Notes: a model not told the origin generated them from the letters alone. Shown: positions 1 through 8,305, counted from the stretch's first letter. The stretch: 64,000 nucleotides of DNA from Sphaerisporangium album (GCF_003323745.1 NZ_QOIL01000023.1:62001-126000); one strand, 5' to 3'. Made by a program: numbers and translations.

Positions 1-129
1 GACGGCGGGGTGTTCGAGGAGGACCTCGGCACGCTCGCCGGGCACGCCTCGCGGCTCGCGGCGGCGACGGAGGACCCGATGGTGACCGAGCTGGCCGAGC
101 TGATCCGCACCGCCGGCTCGCTGCGATGA
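1..129 (+). CDS. C-terminal end of an unrecognised protein (partial)
   Basis: An open frame enters from the left edge and ends at TGA 127-129, giving 42 residues rich in Ala, Glu and Leu that end in a short amphipathic helix. Codon third positions are almost all G or C, so it is a real coding end. Too little remains to name a family. It runs toward the convergent EF-hand gene. Confidence 0.6.
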   Translation, partial: DGGVFEEDLGTLAGHASRLAAATEDPMVTELAELIRTAGSLR

Positions 130-184
130 GCCAGGCGCGACGGGGATGTGCGGGACGGCGCTCGCGGAGGGCGCCGTCCCGCCG

Positions 185-736
185 TCACGACGACCGCCCG
201 AGGATCGGGATCGCCGCCTTCTCGGGGTCCTCGCTGAAGTAGAAGTCGTACATCGCCTGCGCGAACTCGTCCTTGCCCAGGTGGCCGTCACCGTCGGTGT
301 CGAGCAGGATGAACGCCTCCCGCGCCTCCGCGGTCCCGACGTCGTAGGCCGACCACAGGTGCAGGTACTCGCGCATGCTGAGCTTCTGGTCGCCGTCGGT
401 GTCCAGCGCGTCCCACAGGGCGTCGGTGATGGGCCAGACGATCGCCACGATGAACGCCGTCCTGTCCAGACGGGGCGAGACGGCGTACTCGACGTACCGC
501 TCCCGGGAGATGCGCCCCTCCTCATCGGTGCCGACGGCGGCCACGACGTTCTCCCACACCTGGGCGTAGGCGTCCTGGAGCCGGCCGCGCGCCGGGGCGT
601 CCGGGGGAAGCCCCAGGCGGTCGGCCAGGTGAAGCCCGACGAGGTACATGTCCTGCTTGTCTATGAAGCCGTCCTGGTTGACGTCGCTGGTGTCGAAGGC
701 GGATCCCGCGTTGGCTTCCTGGGGGCTCGGACGCAT
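185..736 (-). CDS. EF-hand calcium-binding protein
   Basis: A 183-residue soluble protein with three good EF-hand loops and one weak one. The canonical loops are at about residues 18-29 (starts DVNQDGFID), 112-123 (DTDGDQKLS) and 146-157 (DTDGDGHLG), each with Asp at positions 1, 3 and 5, invariant Gly 6 and an acidic residue at 12. A degenerate loop sits near residue 70. This spacing matches bacterial calerythrin/CalD-like sarcoplasmic-type proteins, which buffer or sense Ca2+ in the cytoplasm. The ATG follows a GAGGAG ribosome site. It lies 41 bp downstream of the cyclodipeptide synthase on the same strand, so co-transcription is likely, but no shared function is known. Confidence 0.9.
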   Translation of the reverse strand: MRPSPQEANAGSAFDTSDVNQDGFIDKQDMYLVGLHLADRLGLPPDAPARGRLQDAYAQVWENVVAAVGTDEEGRISRERYVEYAVSPRLDRTAFIVAIVWPITDALWDALDTDGDQKLSMREYLHLWSAYDVGTAEAREAFILLDTDGDGHLGKDEFAQAMYDFYFSEDPEKAAIPILGRSS

Positions 737-777
737 TCTCGGCTCCTCGCATCACGATTACGTGGGGTGACCAATCG

Positions 778-1473
778 TTACGTTCGGTCAGTGCGCGTGT
801 CAACGCGTGAGAGCCGGGTGACCAGGAAACCCTGGCCCGGCGCGCGGGAGATGGGCAGGTGACCCCCGTAGAGGTGTGCGACCAGCGGCATCGGCCGGGG
901 GTAGCAGAAGACCGACGACCGGGTGCCGAGGATCGCCGGGGTGTCCACGACGAGCGGCAGCTCCCCGAGCAGGAACGGCACCGCGATCTCCGCCCGCTCG
1001 CGGGTCACCTCCTCGCCCGAGTCGCCGGCGATCACCGGCACCACCGCCTCCAGGCAGGCGTCGCGGAAGCGCGCGTCGGTCGCGTACAGCGCCTCCACGC
1101 GCCTGCGCGTCGCCATGTACGCGCGGTTGGCGGTCAGGTCCGACCAGGTGAAGACGCCGACCGGGCGCACGCGCGGCGCGAGGTCGCCCAGGGCGCGGCA
1201 CACGCGGTTGCGCGTGTTGTTGACGGCCATCCGGGCCTTGCGCCGCACCCGGTCCGCGGCGTGACCGCGCCCGCGCAGGGTGTTCTCCAACTCTCTGCCC
1301 GGCAGCAGCACGTCGACAGTGGCGAAGCTCGACACCGCCCAGCGCAGGAGCTCGGTGATGGTGGCCTGCGAGAAGTAGCCGTTGAGCGCGCTTATGCCGA
1401 CGAGCGCGTGCTCGCGTCCCGCGACGATGCGCGAGCACGCCCTCGTGAGCGGCCTGCTGAAGATGTAGTTCAT
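778..1473 (-). CDS. cyclodipeptide synthase (CDPS)
   Basis: A 231-residue protein that would use two aminoacyl-tRNAs to make a cyclodipeptide (2,5-diketopiperazine). Aligned by eye to AlbC of Streptomyces noursei, the catalytic serine is Ser28 in GISALNGYFS (AlbC Ser37), Glu171 matches Glu182 and Tyr191 matches Tyr202. The basic helix RVRRKARMAVNNTRNRV (residues 75-91) fits the tRNA acceptor-binding helix. Three positions are unusual together: Asn31 (AlbC Asn40, NYH-type), Pro192 (AlbC His203, XYP-type) and Phe167 where AlbC has Tyr178. An in-frame TAA four codons upstream makes this ATG the only normal start. It lacks a Shine-Dalgarno but has TAATTT six bases before it. No P450, oxidase or methyltransferase tailoring gene is adjacent. 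The product cannot be predicted from sequence alone. Confidence 0.88.
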   Translation of the reverse strand: MNYIFSRPLTRACSRIVAGREHALVGISALNGYFSQATITELLRWAVSSFATVDVLLPGRELENTLRGRGHAADRVRRKARMAVNNTRNRVCRALGDLAPRVRPVGVFTWSDLTANRAYMATRRRVEALYATDARFRDACLEAVVPVIAGDSGEEVTRERAEIAVPFLLGELPLVVDTPAILGTRSSVFCYPRPMPLVAHLYGGHLPISRAPGQGFLVTRLSRVDTRTDRT

Positions 1474-1479
1474 AACGGA

Positions 1480-1485
1480 AAATTA
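1480..1485 (-). promoter_or_regulatory. -10 element of a probable leaderless promoter (CDPS gene)
   Basis: TAATTT on the minus strand lies 6 nt before the CDPS ATG, and no ribosome site is present. The AT-rich patch is conspicuous in this GC-rich sequence. The expected transcript start is at or next to the ATG. Confidence 0.5.
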
Positions 1486-1610
1486 ACAAACGCCAGTACT
1501 TTCCGGAGCGGACCGACCACTCCTCGTAGTCAAGCGGCTTCACCTGCGTGACCGCCCGCCGTGCCCGGCGCCGCTCGGCCGCCGTGCGCGGGGATGAGCC
1601 CCCTAACGGG

Positions 1611-1640
1611 TTCGGCCCGCCCGCCGTTGTCCGATACACT
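1611..1640 (+). promoter_or_regulatory. possible tRNA-Ala promoter
   Basis: TTCGGC (1611-1616) and TACACT (1635-1640) are separated by 18 nt and end 40 nt before the tRNA gene. The -10 fits TANNNT; the -35 is weak. Confidence 0.35.
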
Positions 1641-1680
1641 GGCGTGGCGCCGGGCGGGCATATCGCCCGCAGCGCGATGA

Positions 1681-1753
1681 GGGGCTATGGCGCAGCTGGT
1701 AGCGCGCCTCCATGGCATGGAGGAGGTCTGGGGTTCGAATCCCCATAGCTCCA
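1681..1753 (+). tRNA. tRNA-Ala (anticodon GGC)
   Basis: A 73-nt cloverleaf. Acceptor GGGGCTA pairs with TAGCTCC (1746-1752) with discriminator A1753. The anticodon stem CCTCC/GGAGG encloses loop ATGGCAT, giving anticodon GGC, and the T arm contains GGTTCGAATCC. The 3' CCA is not encoded. It reads GCC and GCU alanine codons. It lies divergently 208 bp from the CDPS gene and is followed by a strong hairpin. Confidence 0.95.
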
Positions 1754-1762
1754 CAAGCGGGT

Positions 1763-1796
1763 CGGAAGGGCGGCAAGCGATCTTGCCGCCCTTCCG
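1763..1796. terminator. bidirectional hairpin terminator
   Basis: A perfect 15-bp stem (CGGAAGGGCGGCAAG with its complement) with a 4-nt loop lies between the tRNA-Ala end and the convergent GlxA-type gene stop. It can serve both transcripts. Confidence 0.75.
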
Positions 1797-1801
1797 CGTT
1801 C

Positions 1802-2755
1802 TCAGTTCTTGAAGGTGTGGCGGTAGGTCAGCGGGGCGACGCCGACGGTGGCGTGCAGGTGCTGGCGCAGCGAGACCGCGGTGCCGAAGCCCGCCTGGGC
1901 GGCCACCTGGTCCACCGGCAGGCTGGTGGTCTCCAGCAGGTGGCGCGCGTGGTCGACGCGCTGCCGGGCCAGCCATCGCGCCGGGCTGAGGCCCGTCTCC
2001 TCCCGGAACCGTCGCGTGTACGTGCGCACGCTCATACGGGCGTGCCGGGCCTGCGCGGCGAGGGCGAGCGGCTCGGCGAGGCGCTCCAGCATCCATGCAC
2101 GGGTCGGCGCCGTCGTCGTCCCGCCGGGGTCGGGGAGCGGGCGCTCGATGAACTGCGCCTGGCCCCCCTCGCGCCAGGGCGGCGTCACGCAGCGCCTGGC
2201 CGCCCGGTTGGCGACCTCGCTGCCGTGGTCACGGCGGATGACGTGCAGGCACAGGTCGATGCCGGCGGCGACGCCCGCCGAGGTCAGCAGGTCGCCGTCG
2301 TCGACGAACAGCACCTCCTGGTCGAGCCGCACCTTCGGGAACAGCGACCGGAACACGGTGGTGTTCCTCCAGTGCGTCGTGGCGGGCCGGCCGTCCAGCA
2401 GGCCGGCCGCGGCCAGCACGAACGCGCCCGTGCAGATCGACATCATGCGGGACTTCGCGGCGGCCCGGCGCAGCGCCTCGCCCAGCTCGGGGTCGATCGT
2501 GCCGTCGGCGAGCGGGGGACCGCTGTGGATGCCGGGCACCACGACGGTGTCCGCCGTGCCGAGGACCGACAGGTCGTGGTCGGGGACCAGGCTGTACCCG
2601 GCCGGGCCGCGAACGGGCCGTCCACCCGGGGTGCAGGTGACCACCTCGTACAGATTCCGGCCGTCCTGCTCGGCGACGCGGAACACCTGCCCCGGGATGC
2701 CGAGGTCGAGGGTGGCGAAGTCGTCGAGTGCGACGACCACGATGCGATGAGACAT
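1802..2755 (-). CDS. GlxA-type transcriptional regulator (DJ-1/PfpI + AraC HTH)
   Basis: A 317-residue two-domain regulator. The N-terminal DJ-1/PfpI-like domain (about 1-170) carries the nucleophile-elbow-like segment MMSICTGAFVLAAAG. The C-terminal AraC/XylS domain (about 215-315) has two helix-turn-helix units, ending in a motif of the type DQVAAQAGFGTAVSLRQHL. Such proteins bind DNA and often control a neighbouring transporter or catabolic gene. The start MSHRIVVVALDDF matches the family better than an upstream ATG ten codons earlier. It is divergent from the MFS gene, and a TGGC/GCCA dyad lies in the gap, so it probably controls that exporter and itself. Confidence 0.9.
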   Translation of the reverse strand: MSHRIVVVALDDFATLDLGIPGQVFRVAEQDGRNLYEVVTCTPGGRPVRGPAGYSLVPDHDLSVLGTADTVVVPGIHSGPPLADGTIDPELGEALRRAAAKSRMMSICTGAFVLAAAGLLDGRPATTHWRNTTVFRSLFPKVRLDQEVLFVDDGDLLTSAGVAAGIDLCLHVIRRDHGSEVANRAARRCVTPPWREGGQAQFIERPLPDPGGTTTAPTRAWMLERLAEPLALAAQARHARMSVRTYTRRFREETGLSPARWLARQRVDHARHLLETTSLPVDQVAAQAGFGTAVSLRQHLHATVGVAPLTYRHTFKN

Positions 2756-2775
2756 GGCCGGATTCTTGCACATAT

Positions 2776-2789
2776 TGGCTTTCAAGCCA
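2776..2789. promoter_or_regulatory. candidate operator, TGGCTT-TC-AAGCCA dyad
   Basis: A perfect 6+6 inverted repeat between the divergent GlxA-type regulator and MFS transporter. Its TGGC half-sites resemble the core recognised by AdpA, a regulator of the same DJ-1/AraC architecture. The regulator-operator link is inferred. Confidence 0.4.
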
Positions 2790-2814
2790 CTCGTCCGGCA
2801 CTGGATGAAAATCC

Positions 2815-4143
2815 ATGATTGTCCGCATGACGTTGACGATGGACGCGAAGCGGAGACGACTCCACCGGGCCTGGCTCGTGGCGGGCGTCGCCTTCGTCGC
2901 GATCGTGGGGGCCGCCGGCTTCCGGGCCACGCCCGGTGTGCTCATCACCCCGCTGGAGGACGAGTTCGGCTGGACGCGGGGGACCATTTCGCTCGCCGTC
3001 TCGGTCAACCTCACCCTGTACGGACTGACCGCGCCCTTCGCGGCCGCCCTGATGGACCGGCTCGGCATGCGCCGCGTCGTGGCGTCCGCGCTCGCGCTCG
3101 TCGCCCTCGGCAGCGGCCTGACGGTGTTCATGACCACGAGCTGGCAGCTCGTCGCCTGCTGGGGCGTGCTGGTCGGCCTCGGCACCGGCTCCATGGCGCT
3201 CGTCTTCGTCGCGACGGTCACCGACCGGTGGTTCGTCCGGCACCGGGGCGTGGTCACGGGCGTGCTCACCGCGGGAGGGGCCGCCGGGCAGCTCGTCTTC
3301 CTGCCGGTGCTGGCCTGGCTCGCCGAAGGGCCGGGCTGGCGGACGGCCGCGCTGATCGTGTCGGGAGCGGCGCTGGCCGTCGTCCCGCTGGTGTGGTTCC
3401 TGCTGCGCGACCGTCCCGAGGACGTCGGGCTGACCGCGCTCGGCGCCGAGCCGGGCGCCGTGCGCCTCGCCGCCCCGCGCGGGGCCTCGGCGCTGCGGGC
3501 GCTGACCGTGCTCAGGTCCGCGGCGCGCACCCGGTCGTTCTGGTACCTCGTGGGCGGCTTCGCCATCTGCGGCGCCAGCACCAACGGCCTCGTCGGCACC
3601 CACTTCATCCCCGCCGCCCACGACCACGGCATGCAGGAGACCACCGCCGCCGGCCTGCTCGCCCTCATCGGCATCTTCGACATCGCCGGGACGGTGTTCT
3701 CGGGCTGGCTGAGCGACCGGGTCGACTCGCGCGTCCTGCTCGGCGCCTACTACGCGCTGCGCGGCGCGTCCCTGCTGGTCCTGCCCTCGCTGTTCGCGGC
3801 CACGGCCCAGCCGAGCATGCTGATCTTCATCATCTTCTACGGGCTGGACTGGGTGGCCACCGTGCCGCCGACCGTCGCGCTGTGCCGCAAGATCTACGGG
3901 CCGGACGGCGCGGTGGTGTTCGGCTGGGTGTTCGCCTCCCACCAGGTCGGCGCCGCCATCGCCGCGGTCGCCGCCGGGGTGACCCGCGACCACCTCGGGC
4001 ACTACGACGCCGCCTGGTACGGGGCCGGAATCCTCTGCGCGTTCGCGGCCGTCATGTCGCTGCGGGTCGCGCGCGGCGCCGCCTCGCCTCCGCCGGACCG
4101 GACGCCCGTCCGTCCGGCCACCGTGGACGCCGGGGGAGCCTGA
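2815..4143 (+). CDS. MFS transporter
   Basis: A 442-residue major facilitator protein with about twelve hydrophobic segments. The loop 2-3 motif appears as MDRLGMRRVVAS near residue 80, and a second-half repeat SGWLSDRVDSRVLLG lies near residue 300. Family members of this type (monocarboxylate/OFA-like) move small organic acids or drugs across the cytoplasmic membrane; the substrate cannot be read from the sequence. The divergent GlxA-type gene begins 59 bp away and is the likely regulator. An internal ATG at 2821 is an equally possible start. Confidence 0.88.
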   Translation: MIVRMTLTMDAKRRRLHRAWLVAGVAFVAIVGAAGFRATPGVLITPLEDEFGWTRGTISLAVSVNLTLYGLTAPFAAALMDRLGMRRVVASALALVALGSGLTVFMTTSWQLVACWGVLVGLGTGSMALVFVATVTDRWFVRHRGVVTGVLTAGGAAGQLVFLPVLAWLAEGPGWRTAALIVSGAALAVVPLVWFLLRDRPEDVGLTALGAEPGAVRLAAPRGASALRALTVLRSAARTRSFWYLVGGFAICGASTNGLVGTHFIPAAHDHGMQETTAAGLLALIGIFDIAGTVFSGWLSDRVDSRVLLGAYYALRGASLLVLPSLFAATAQPSMLIFIIFYGLDWVATVPPTVALCRKIYGPDGAVVFGWVFASHQVGAAIAAVAAGVTRDHLGHYDAAWYGAGILCAFAAVMSLRVARGAASPPPDRTPVRPATVDAGGA

Positions 4144-4180
4144 CCCAGGGGCGTCCCGGGGAGCGGACGGCCGTGACGAG

Positions 4181-4918
4181 GTGGCAGGGGGGCCTGAGAT
4201 CCTTGGTGACGTGAACCCGCCAGACCAGAGGGTCCTCCCCCTCGTCGTGAGAATCGAGCGCGCCGCCCCGCCCGAGCGCACCGACGCCCTGGAGGCCGCC
4301 GCGCTGGCCGTGCTCACCCTGCTCAACGACGAGCGGGCCCTGAGCGGCGAGTGGGCGGAGGCGGTGAGCGCCTGGGAGACCATCGGCATCAGGAAGGTCG
4401 TCCGCCGGGCGAGGGGCGGCGAATGGCGCCGGGTGCTGGAGCTGCCCGGCCTCACCGTCACCGTGCGCACGGCCGAGGTGCGCGTGCACCCGCCCGTCCC
4501 TCTGGACGGCTGGCCGAAGGAACTGTCGCGGCTGCAGGTCTCGGGCACCGACCTGACCGACACCGCGCCCCCGGACCCGCCCGAGCCCGGCGCGGCGGTG
4601 CTGTGGATGAACCCCTCCCTGGAGATGTCGGCGGGCAAGGCCATGGCCCAGGCCGGCCACGCGGCGCAGCTCGCCTGGTGGGGCACCGACGAGCCCGCCC
4701 GCGAGGCGTGGCGCGCGGACGGCCTGCCGGTCGCCGTGCGCACGGCGGGGCCGCGCCGCTGGTCGGCGCTGGCCGACAGCGGGCTGCCCGTCGTCCGGGA
4801 CGCGGGTTACACGGAGATCGAGCCGGGTTCACGCACGGTCGTCGCCGACGCGCCGTGGCTGCGCGCCGGGGGGCACCGGCCGGCCGGGTGGGGGCCGCTC
4901 CGCAATCCCTCCGCGTAG
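4181..4918 (+). CDS. peptidyl-tRNA hydrolase PTH2-like protein
   Basis: A 245-residue protein. Its C-terminal half holds a PTH2-type core: GKAMAQAGHAAQLAW (about residues 149-163) corresponds to the G-K/R-x-x-A-Q-x-x-H-A helix, and VVRDAGYTEIEPGSRTVVAD (near 203-222) is the typical DAG-T-I-PGS/T-T strand region. PTH2 enzymes cleave peptidyl-tRNA in archaea and eukaryotes. Bacterial homologues like this one are poorly characterised, so activity is inferred. The N-terminal ~110 residues are not recognised. The first start is GTG 4181; GTG 4211 is also plausible. Confidence 0.75.
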   Translation: MAGGPEILGDVNPPDQRVLPLVVRIERAAPPERTDALEAAALAVLTLLNDERALSGEWAEAVSAWETIGIRKVVRRARGGEWRRVLELPGLTVTVRTAEVRVHPPVPLDGWPKELSRLQVSGTDLTDTAPPDPPEPGAAVLWMNPSLEMSAGKAMAQAGHAAQLAWWGTDEPAREAWRADGLPVAVRTAGPRRWSALADSGLPVVRDAGYTEIEPGSRTVVADAPWLRAGGHRPAGWGPLRNPSA

Positions 4919-5033
4919 TCGCGCCACCGTCGTTGACCGGAGGGTGAAAGCGAAGGTCAGAGGGCATGCAAAGCCCTCGAGAGGGGCACTCGTTCCCGAA
5001 GTGTGATCGGTACGCCGAACGCGCGGACGTTAT

Positions 5034-6200
5034 ATGCCGTACGCTCCGATCGTGCCAAATGGGGTAGGTGGGAGCTACGGCAAGGCCGTCCCAACGTACG
5101 TGACGGCGGACGCGGAAACCGCGCCCCTCCCGAAGATCACGATCGAGGACCCGCCGGCACAGCCGGCCCCCAAGGCGCCCGCCAAGCGGTCCCTGATCTC
5201 GCGGCTCGGCGACCTGCCGATGCGGGTCATCTACCGCGCGCTCGTGGCGGGCGTCGGCGCGATCGCGGTCGCCGTCGCGGCCGTGGTGCTGTTCATGACC
5301 GGAACCCTCGGCAAGGGGACGCCGACCGCGGCCGGGCCGGGCGGAGCGAAGGCCGCGGGCACGCCGGCCGATCCCGGTACCGGGACCGCGCCCCCCATGT
5401 CCACCGCGCCCTCCGTGTCCTCCTCGACCCCGGGCACGCCGTCCCCCTCCGCGGAGCCGTCGGGTTCCGCCTCGGCGGGGGTCACGGCCGTCGCGGCTCC
5501 GGCGCAGTCCTCCGCGCCCGTGTCGGCGTCCGTCTCCGCCTCGTCCTCGGCCGGGCCGTCGGCGTCCGGTTCGGCGCCGGGATCGGCCTCGGTCACCGGG
5601 GACGGCGCCACGCCGGTGCCCACGTCGACCGCGGGCATGAGCCCCCTCGCCGCGGCCAAGGCCGACCCCCGCCTGCCCGCACTGCCCTCCAACCGCAAGC
5701 TCGCCAACTTCCCCGGCCGGGGCGCGCCGGCGAAGGGCCGGGTGAAGGACAAGCGGTCCGGCATCACCTTCGCCCGCTTCACCAAGGAGTGGAAGCTCGC
5801 CAGGTCGTCCCCCTTCGCCACGCGCCGGACGCTCCCGCCGGCGAAGGGCGCCGGGCACCGGGCGCTGCTGGCCTCCTGCCCCGTGCCGATCGCGATCCAG
5901 GACACCCTCAAGGACACCGCCTTCCTGGCCGCGCGGTGGACCCTCAACTACCACCCCGCCGGGTCCACGATCTCGTGGACGGCGTCCCAGCCGATCAAGG
6001 CGGGCAAGCGGGACGGCTGGCTGCTCGGCTACCGGGTGCAGTACAAGCTGGACGGCGAGAAGCACGTCTCCACCGCCGCCGTCGCGCTGGTCGACGTGCC
6101 CGGTTCCAAGCCCGCGCTGGTGTTCGTCACGATCCCCGACGCACAGAAGAAGCGGTGGGCGGACATCAACACCGTCGTGTCCAGCCTGCGCATCCTCTGA
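5034..6200 (+). CDS. membrane-anchored protein with Ser/Pro/Ala linker and C-terminal extracytoplasmic domain
   Basis: A 388-residue protein: a cytoplasmic N-terminus of about 60 residues, one transmembrane helix (about 66-90, [20 protein letters not shown]), a long Ser/Ala/Pro/Gly-rich low-complexity linker (about 95-205), then a compact domain of about 180 residues outside the cell. The final block ([19 protein letters not shown], then [10 protein letters not shown]) is closely similar to the end of the protein at 29204-30910, so the two are paralogues with the same layout. No enzyme motif is visible. It resembles uncharacterised actinobacterial surface proteins. The maf gene follows after 53 bp. 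Confidence 0.75.
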   Translation: MPYAPIVPNGVGGSYGKAVPTYVTADAETAPLPKITIEDPPAQPAPKAPAKRSLISRLGDLPMRVIYRALVAGVGAIAVAVAAVVLFMTGTLGKGTPTAAGPGGAKAAGTPADPGTGTAPPMSTAPSVSSSTPGTPSPSAEPSGSASAGVTAVAAPAQSSAPVSASVSASSSAGPSASGSAPGSASVTGDGATPVPTSTAGMSPLAAAKADPRLPALPSNRKLANFPGRGAPAKGRVKDKRSGITFARFTKEWKLARSSPFATRRTLPPAKGAGHRALLASCPVPIAIQDTLKDTAFLAARWTLNYHPAGSTISWTASQPIKAGKRDGWLLGYRVQYKLDGEKHVSTAAVALVDVPGSKPALVFVTIPDAQKKRWADINTVVSSLRIL

Positions 6201-6239
6201 TCGCCCGCTCCGGTGGCGCGCGCCGGGGTACGGGTGCCC

Positions 6240-6245
6240 TAGGCT
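6240..6245 (+). promoter_or_regulatory. -10 element of a probable leaderless promoter (maf)
   Basis: TAGGCT lies 8 nt before the maf ATG with no ribosome site between. Confidence 0.5.
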
Positions 6246-6253
6246 CGGAAGAC

Positions 6254-6862
6254 ATGACCGAGATCGTCCTCGCCTCCGCCTCCCCCGCGCGGCTCGCGTT
6301 GCTGCGCAGCGCCGGCCTCGATCCCAAAGTGATCGTCAGCAACGTCGACGAGGAGGCGATGTCCGCCTCGTACGACTCCCCGGCCGCGCTGTGCCTCGCC
6401 CTGGCCCGCGCGAAGGCCTCCGTCGTCGCCGAGCGCCTCACGGCAGGCCTGGTGATCGGCTGCGATTCGGTCCTGGAGCTCGACGGCCGCGCGTACGGCA
6501 AGCCGGGCTCGCCCGAGGAGGCCGTCGCGCGCTGGCGCTCGATGCGCGGACGCACGGGCAGGCTGCTCACCGGTCACTGCGTGATCGACGTCGCGCGCGG
6601 CGCCGAGGCGTCCGAGGTCGGCTCGACGGTGGTGCGCTTCGGCACGCCGACCGACGAGGAGATCGCGGCCTACGTCGCCGCGGGGGAGCCGCTGCGCGTG
6701 GCGGGCGCGTTCACGCTGGACGGTCTCGGCGGCTGGTTCGTCGAGGGCATCGAGGGCGACCACGGGAACGTGCTGGGCATCTCCTTGCCGCTGGTCCGCC
6801 GCCTGCTCGCCGAGCTCGGGGTCACGGTGACGTCCCTGTGGAAACAGGGATCTCTCTCCTGA
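6254..6862 (+). CDS. maf: Maf-family nucleoside triphosphate pyrophosphatase
   Basis: A 202-residue Maf protein. Maf enzymes hydrolyse non-canonical or modified NTPs (for example m5U, pseudo-U or m7G triphosphates) to monophosphates and have been linked to division arrest. Family marks seen: N-terminal [12 protein letters not shown] (residues 6-17), GCDSVLEL near 73-80 with the catalytic-type Asp, the [10 protein letters not shown] segment, and the C-terminal [17 protein letters not shown]. The length is typical. The ATG at 6254 was chosen because the protein starts directly with the conserved strand. The transcript is probably leaderless. Confidence 0.93.
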   Translation: MTEIVLASASPARLALLRSAGLDPKVIVSNVDEEAMSASYDSPAALCLALARAKASVVAERLTAGLVIGCDSVLELDGRAYGKPGSPEEAVARWRSMRGRTGRLLTGHCVIDVARGAEASEVGSTVVRFGTPTDEEIAAYVAAGEPLRVAGAFTLDGLGGWFVEGIEGDHGNVLGISLPLVRRLLAELGVTVTSLWKQGSLS

Positions 6863-6889
6863 TCATGCGACGAACCGGGCGGAAAACGC

Positions 6890-6895
6890 TAGCCT
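6890..6895 (+). promoter_or_regulatory. -10 element of a probable leaderless promoter (EI24 gene)
   Basis: TAGCCT lies 7 nt before ATG 6903; no Shine-Dalgarno is present. Confidence 0.45.
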
Positions 6896-6902
6896 GCCGG
6901 GC

Positions 6903-7703
6903 ATGAACAGCATGGGCCGGCCCGTCCGCCGCGGCGTAGGCGGCTTCGCCGACGGCGTCAAATACGTCTTCCGAGGTCTCGGCTGGGTCGCCCGCAACCC
7001 CGGCCAGTGGTTCTTCGGGCTCATCCCGGCGCTCCTCGCGCTCGTCCTGTACGTCGTCGCGCTCGTGCTCCTCGGCACGTACGCGGGCGACCTCGCCTCC
7101 TGGGCCACGCCGTTCGCCGACGGATGGAGCCCCGGGCTGCGCGACACGCTGCGCGTGCTGCTCGGGCTCGTCGTGTTCGCGCTCGGCCTGGTCCTGTCGG
7201 TCGTCACGTTCACGGCCGCGACGCTGGCCATCGGCGACCCGTTCTACGAGAAGCTGTCGGAGCGGGTGGAGGAGGACCTCGGCGGGGTCGAGGTGGTGGG
7301 GGACCTGCCGCTCTGGCGGTCGGTGCTGCGCTCGCTGCGCGACAGCGTGATCACCCTCGGATACGTGCTGATGTTCACGATCCCGCTGTTCGTCCTGGGC
7401 TTCGTACCGGTGATCGGGCAGACGGTGGTGCCGGTGCTGGGCGCCGCCGTGTCGGGCTTCTTCCTCACCGTCGAGCTGACCGCCCTCGCCATGGAGCGCC
7501 GGGGGCTCGCGCGCCGTCAGCGCTTCGCCGTGCTGCGCGCCGACAAGGCCCCGGCGCTCGGCTTCGGCGTGCTGCTGTTCCTCGTCTTCCTGGTGCCGTT
7601 CGGAGCGGTCGTCGCCATGCCCGCCGCCGTCGCGGGGGCCACGATCATGGTCAGGGAACGCCTCACGCCGCACCTGCCCGTCGAGGGCCCGGCGCACGCC
7701 TGA
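6903..7703 (+). CDS. EI24/CysZ-like integral membrane protein
   Basis: A 266-residue membrane protein of the EI24 domain family. The N-terminus has the typical lead GFADGVKYVFRGLGWVARNP, followed by several hydrophobic helices (about 37-60, 83-108, 155-195, 218-245). The family includes CysZ, a sulfate permease, but most actinobacterial members have no assigned substrate, so transport is only a possibility. It ends 10 bp from the convergent DUF5990 gene. Confidence 0.85.
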   Translation: MNSMGRPVRRGVGGFADGVKYVFRGLGWVARNPGQWFFGLIPALLALVLYVVALVLLGTYAGDLASWATPFADGWSPGLRDTLRVLLGLVVFALGLVLSVVTFTAATLAIGDPFYEKLSERVEEDLGGVEVVGDLPLWRSVLRSLRDSVITLGYVLMFTIPLFVLGFVPVIGQTVVPVLGAAVSGFFLTVELTALAMERRGLARRQRFAVLRADKAPALGFGVLLFLVFLVPFGAVVAMPAAVAGATIMVRERLTPHLPVEGPAHA

Positions 7704-7712
7704 GCCGCGCGG

Positions 7713-8165
7713 TCAGCCCGCGGACCAGGTGATGGCCGGAGGGCGCACGGCGGCGCAGAGCGGGTGGCCCTTGGCGTCGGTGAGCCCGAGCCGTGCGCGC
7801 AGGGTGCCGGAACGCAGGGCGGCTTCGGCGATCTCGGGGTCGACGGCGTCGAGCATCAGCTTGGCGCGCCTGAACCCTGTGAAGTGGCCGATCCCGTCCA
7901 CCGCGCCCCAGGCCAGGTAGACGAACCGCGCTCCGGGGCGGCCCTGGATGTGCGGCCCCCGGATGTCCACTCCGGCGGGTCCGCCGCGCGCCTCGCACTC
8001 GATTATCCACAGGGCCGACGGCGCGTCGCCGGGGTGAAGGCCCATGATGTCCTCCCGGCGGTCGCGGCGCTGCACGCCGACGTGCACGTTGTCGTATCCC
8101 GGGAAGCCGCTGTCACCAGGGCAGACGCGGCCGGGCAGGTCAGTGGCGTGAATCCGCATCAGCAT
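7713..8165 (-). CDS. DUF5990 family protein
   Basis: A 150-residue soluble protein that matches the actinobacterial DUF5990 layout: an N-terminal RIHATDLPGRVC strand, a central block around GPHIQGRPGARFVYLAWGAV, and a C-terminal ITW. The function is unknown. A second ATG two codons in (8159) is also possible as the start. It is divergent from the DUF4192 gene. Confidence 0.75.
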   Translation of the reverse strand: MLMRIHATDLPGRVCPGDSGFPGYDNVHVGVQRRDRREDIMGLHPGDAPSALWIIECEARGGPAGVDIRGPHIQGRPGARFVYLAWGAVDGIGHFTGFRRAKLMLDAVDPEIAEAALRSGTLRARLGLTDAKGHPLCAAVRPPAITWSAG

Positions 8166-8305
8166 GGCCCCATCCTGCCGCCTGGCGGTTCGTGCGCGTT
8201 TGTGCGGCCGCCGTCGGCCCTTGTCCTCGAATGCGGTTCAGTTCGTTTTCCACAGAACGAGGCTCGGCTCGATGGCGCGCGCGCCCGCACGTGAAAGTGT
8301 CCGCC

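Noticed and set aside
1474-1753. Integration site of a mobile element at tRNA-Ala
   Set aside because: No integrase, no duplicated tRNA 3' end and no change in base composition is visible within the window.
2229-3683. Long minus-strand frame opposite the MFS transporter
   Set aside because: The protein is low-complexity Arg/Ala/Pro with no motif, while the plus strand encodes a clear 12-helix transporter.
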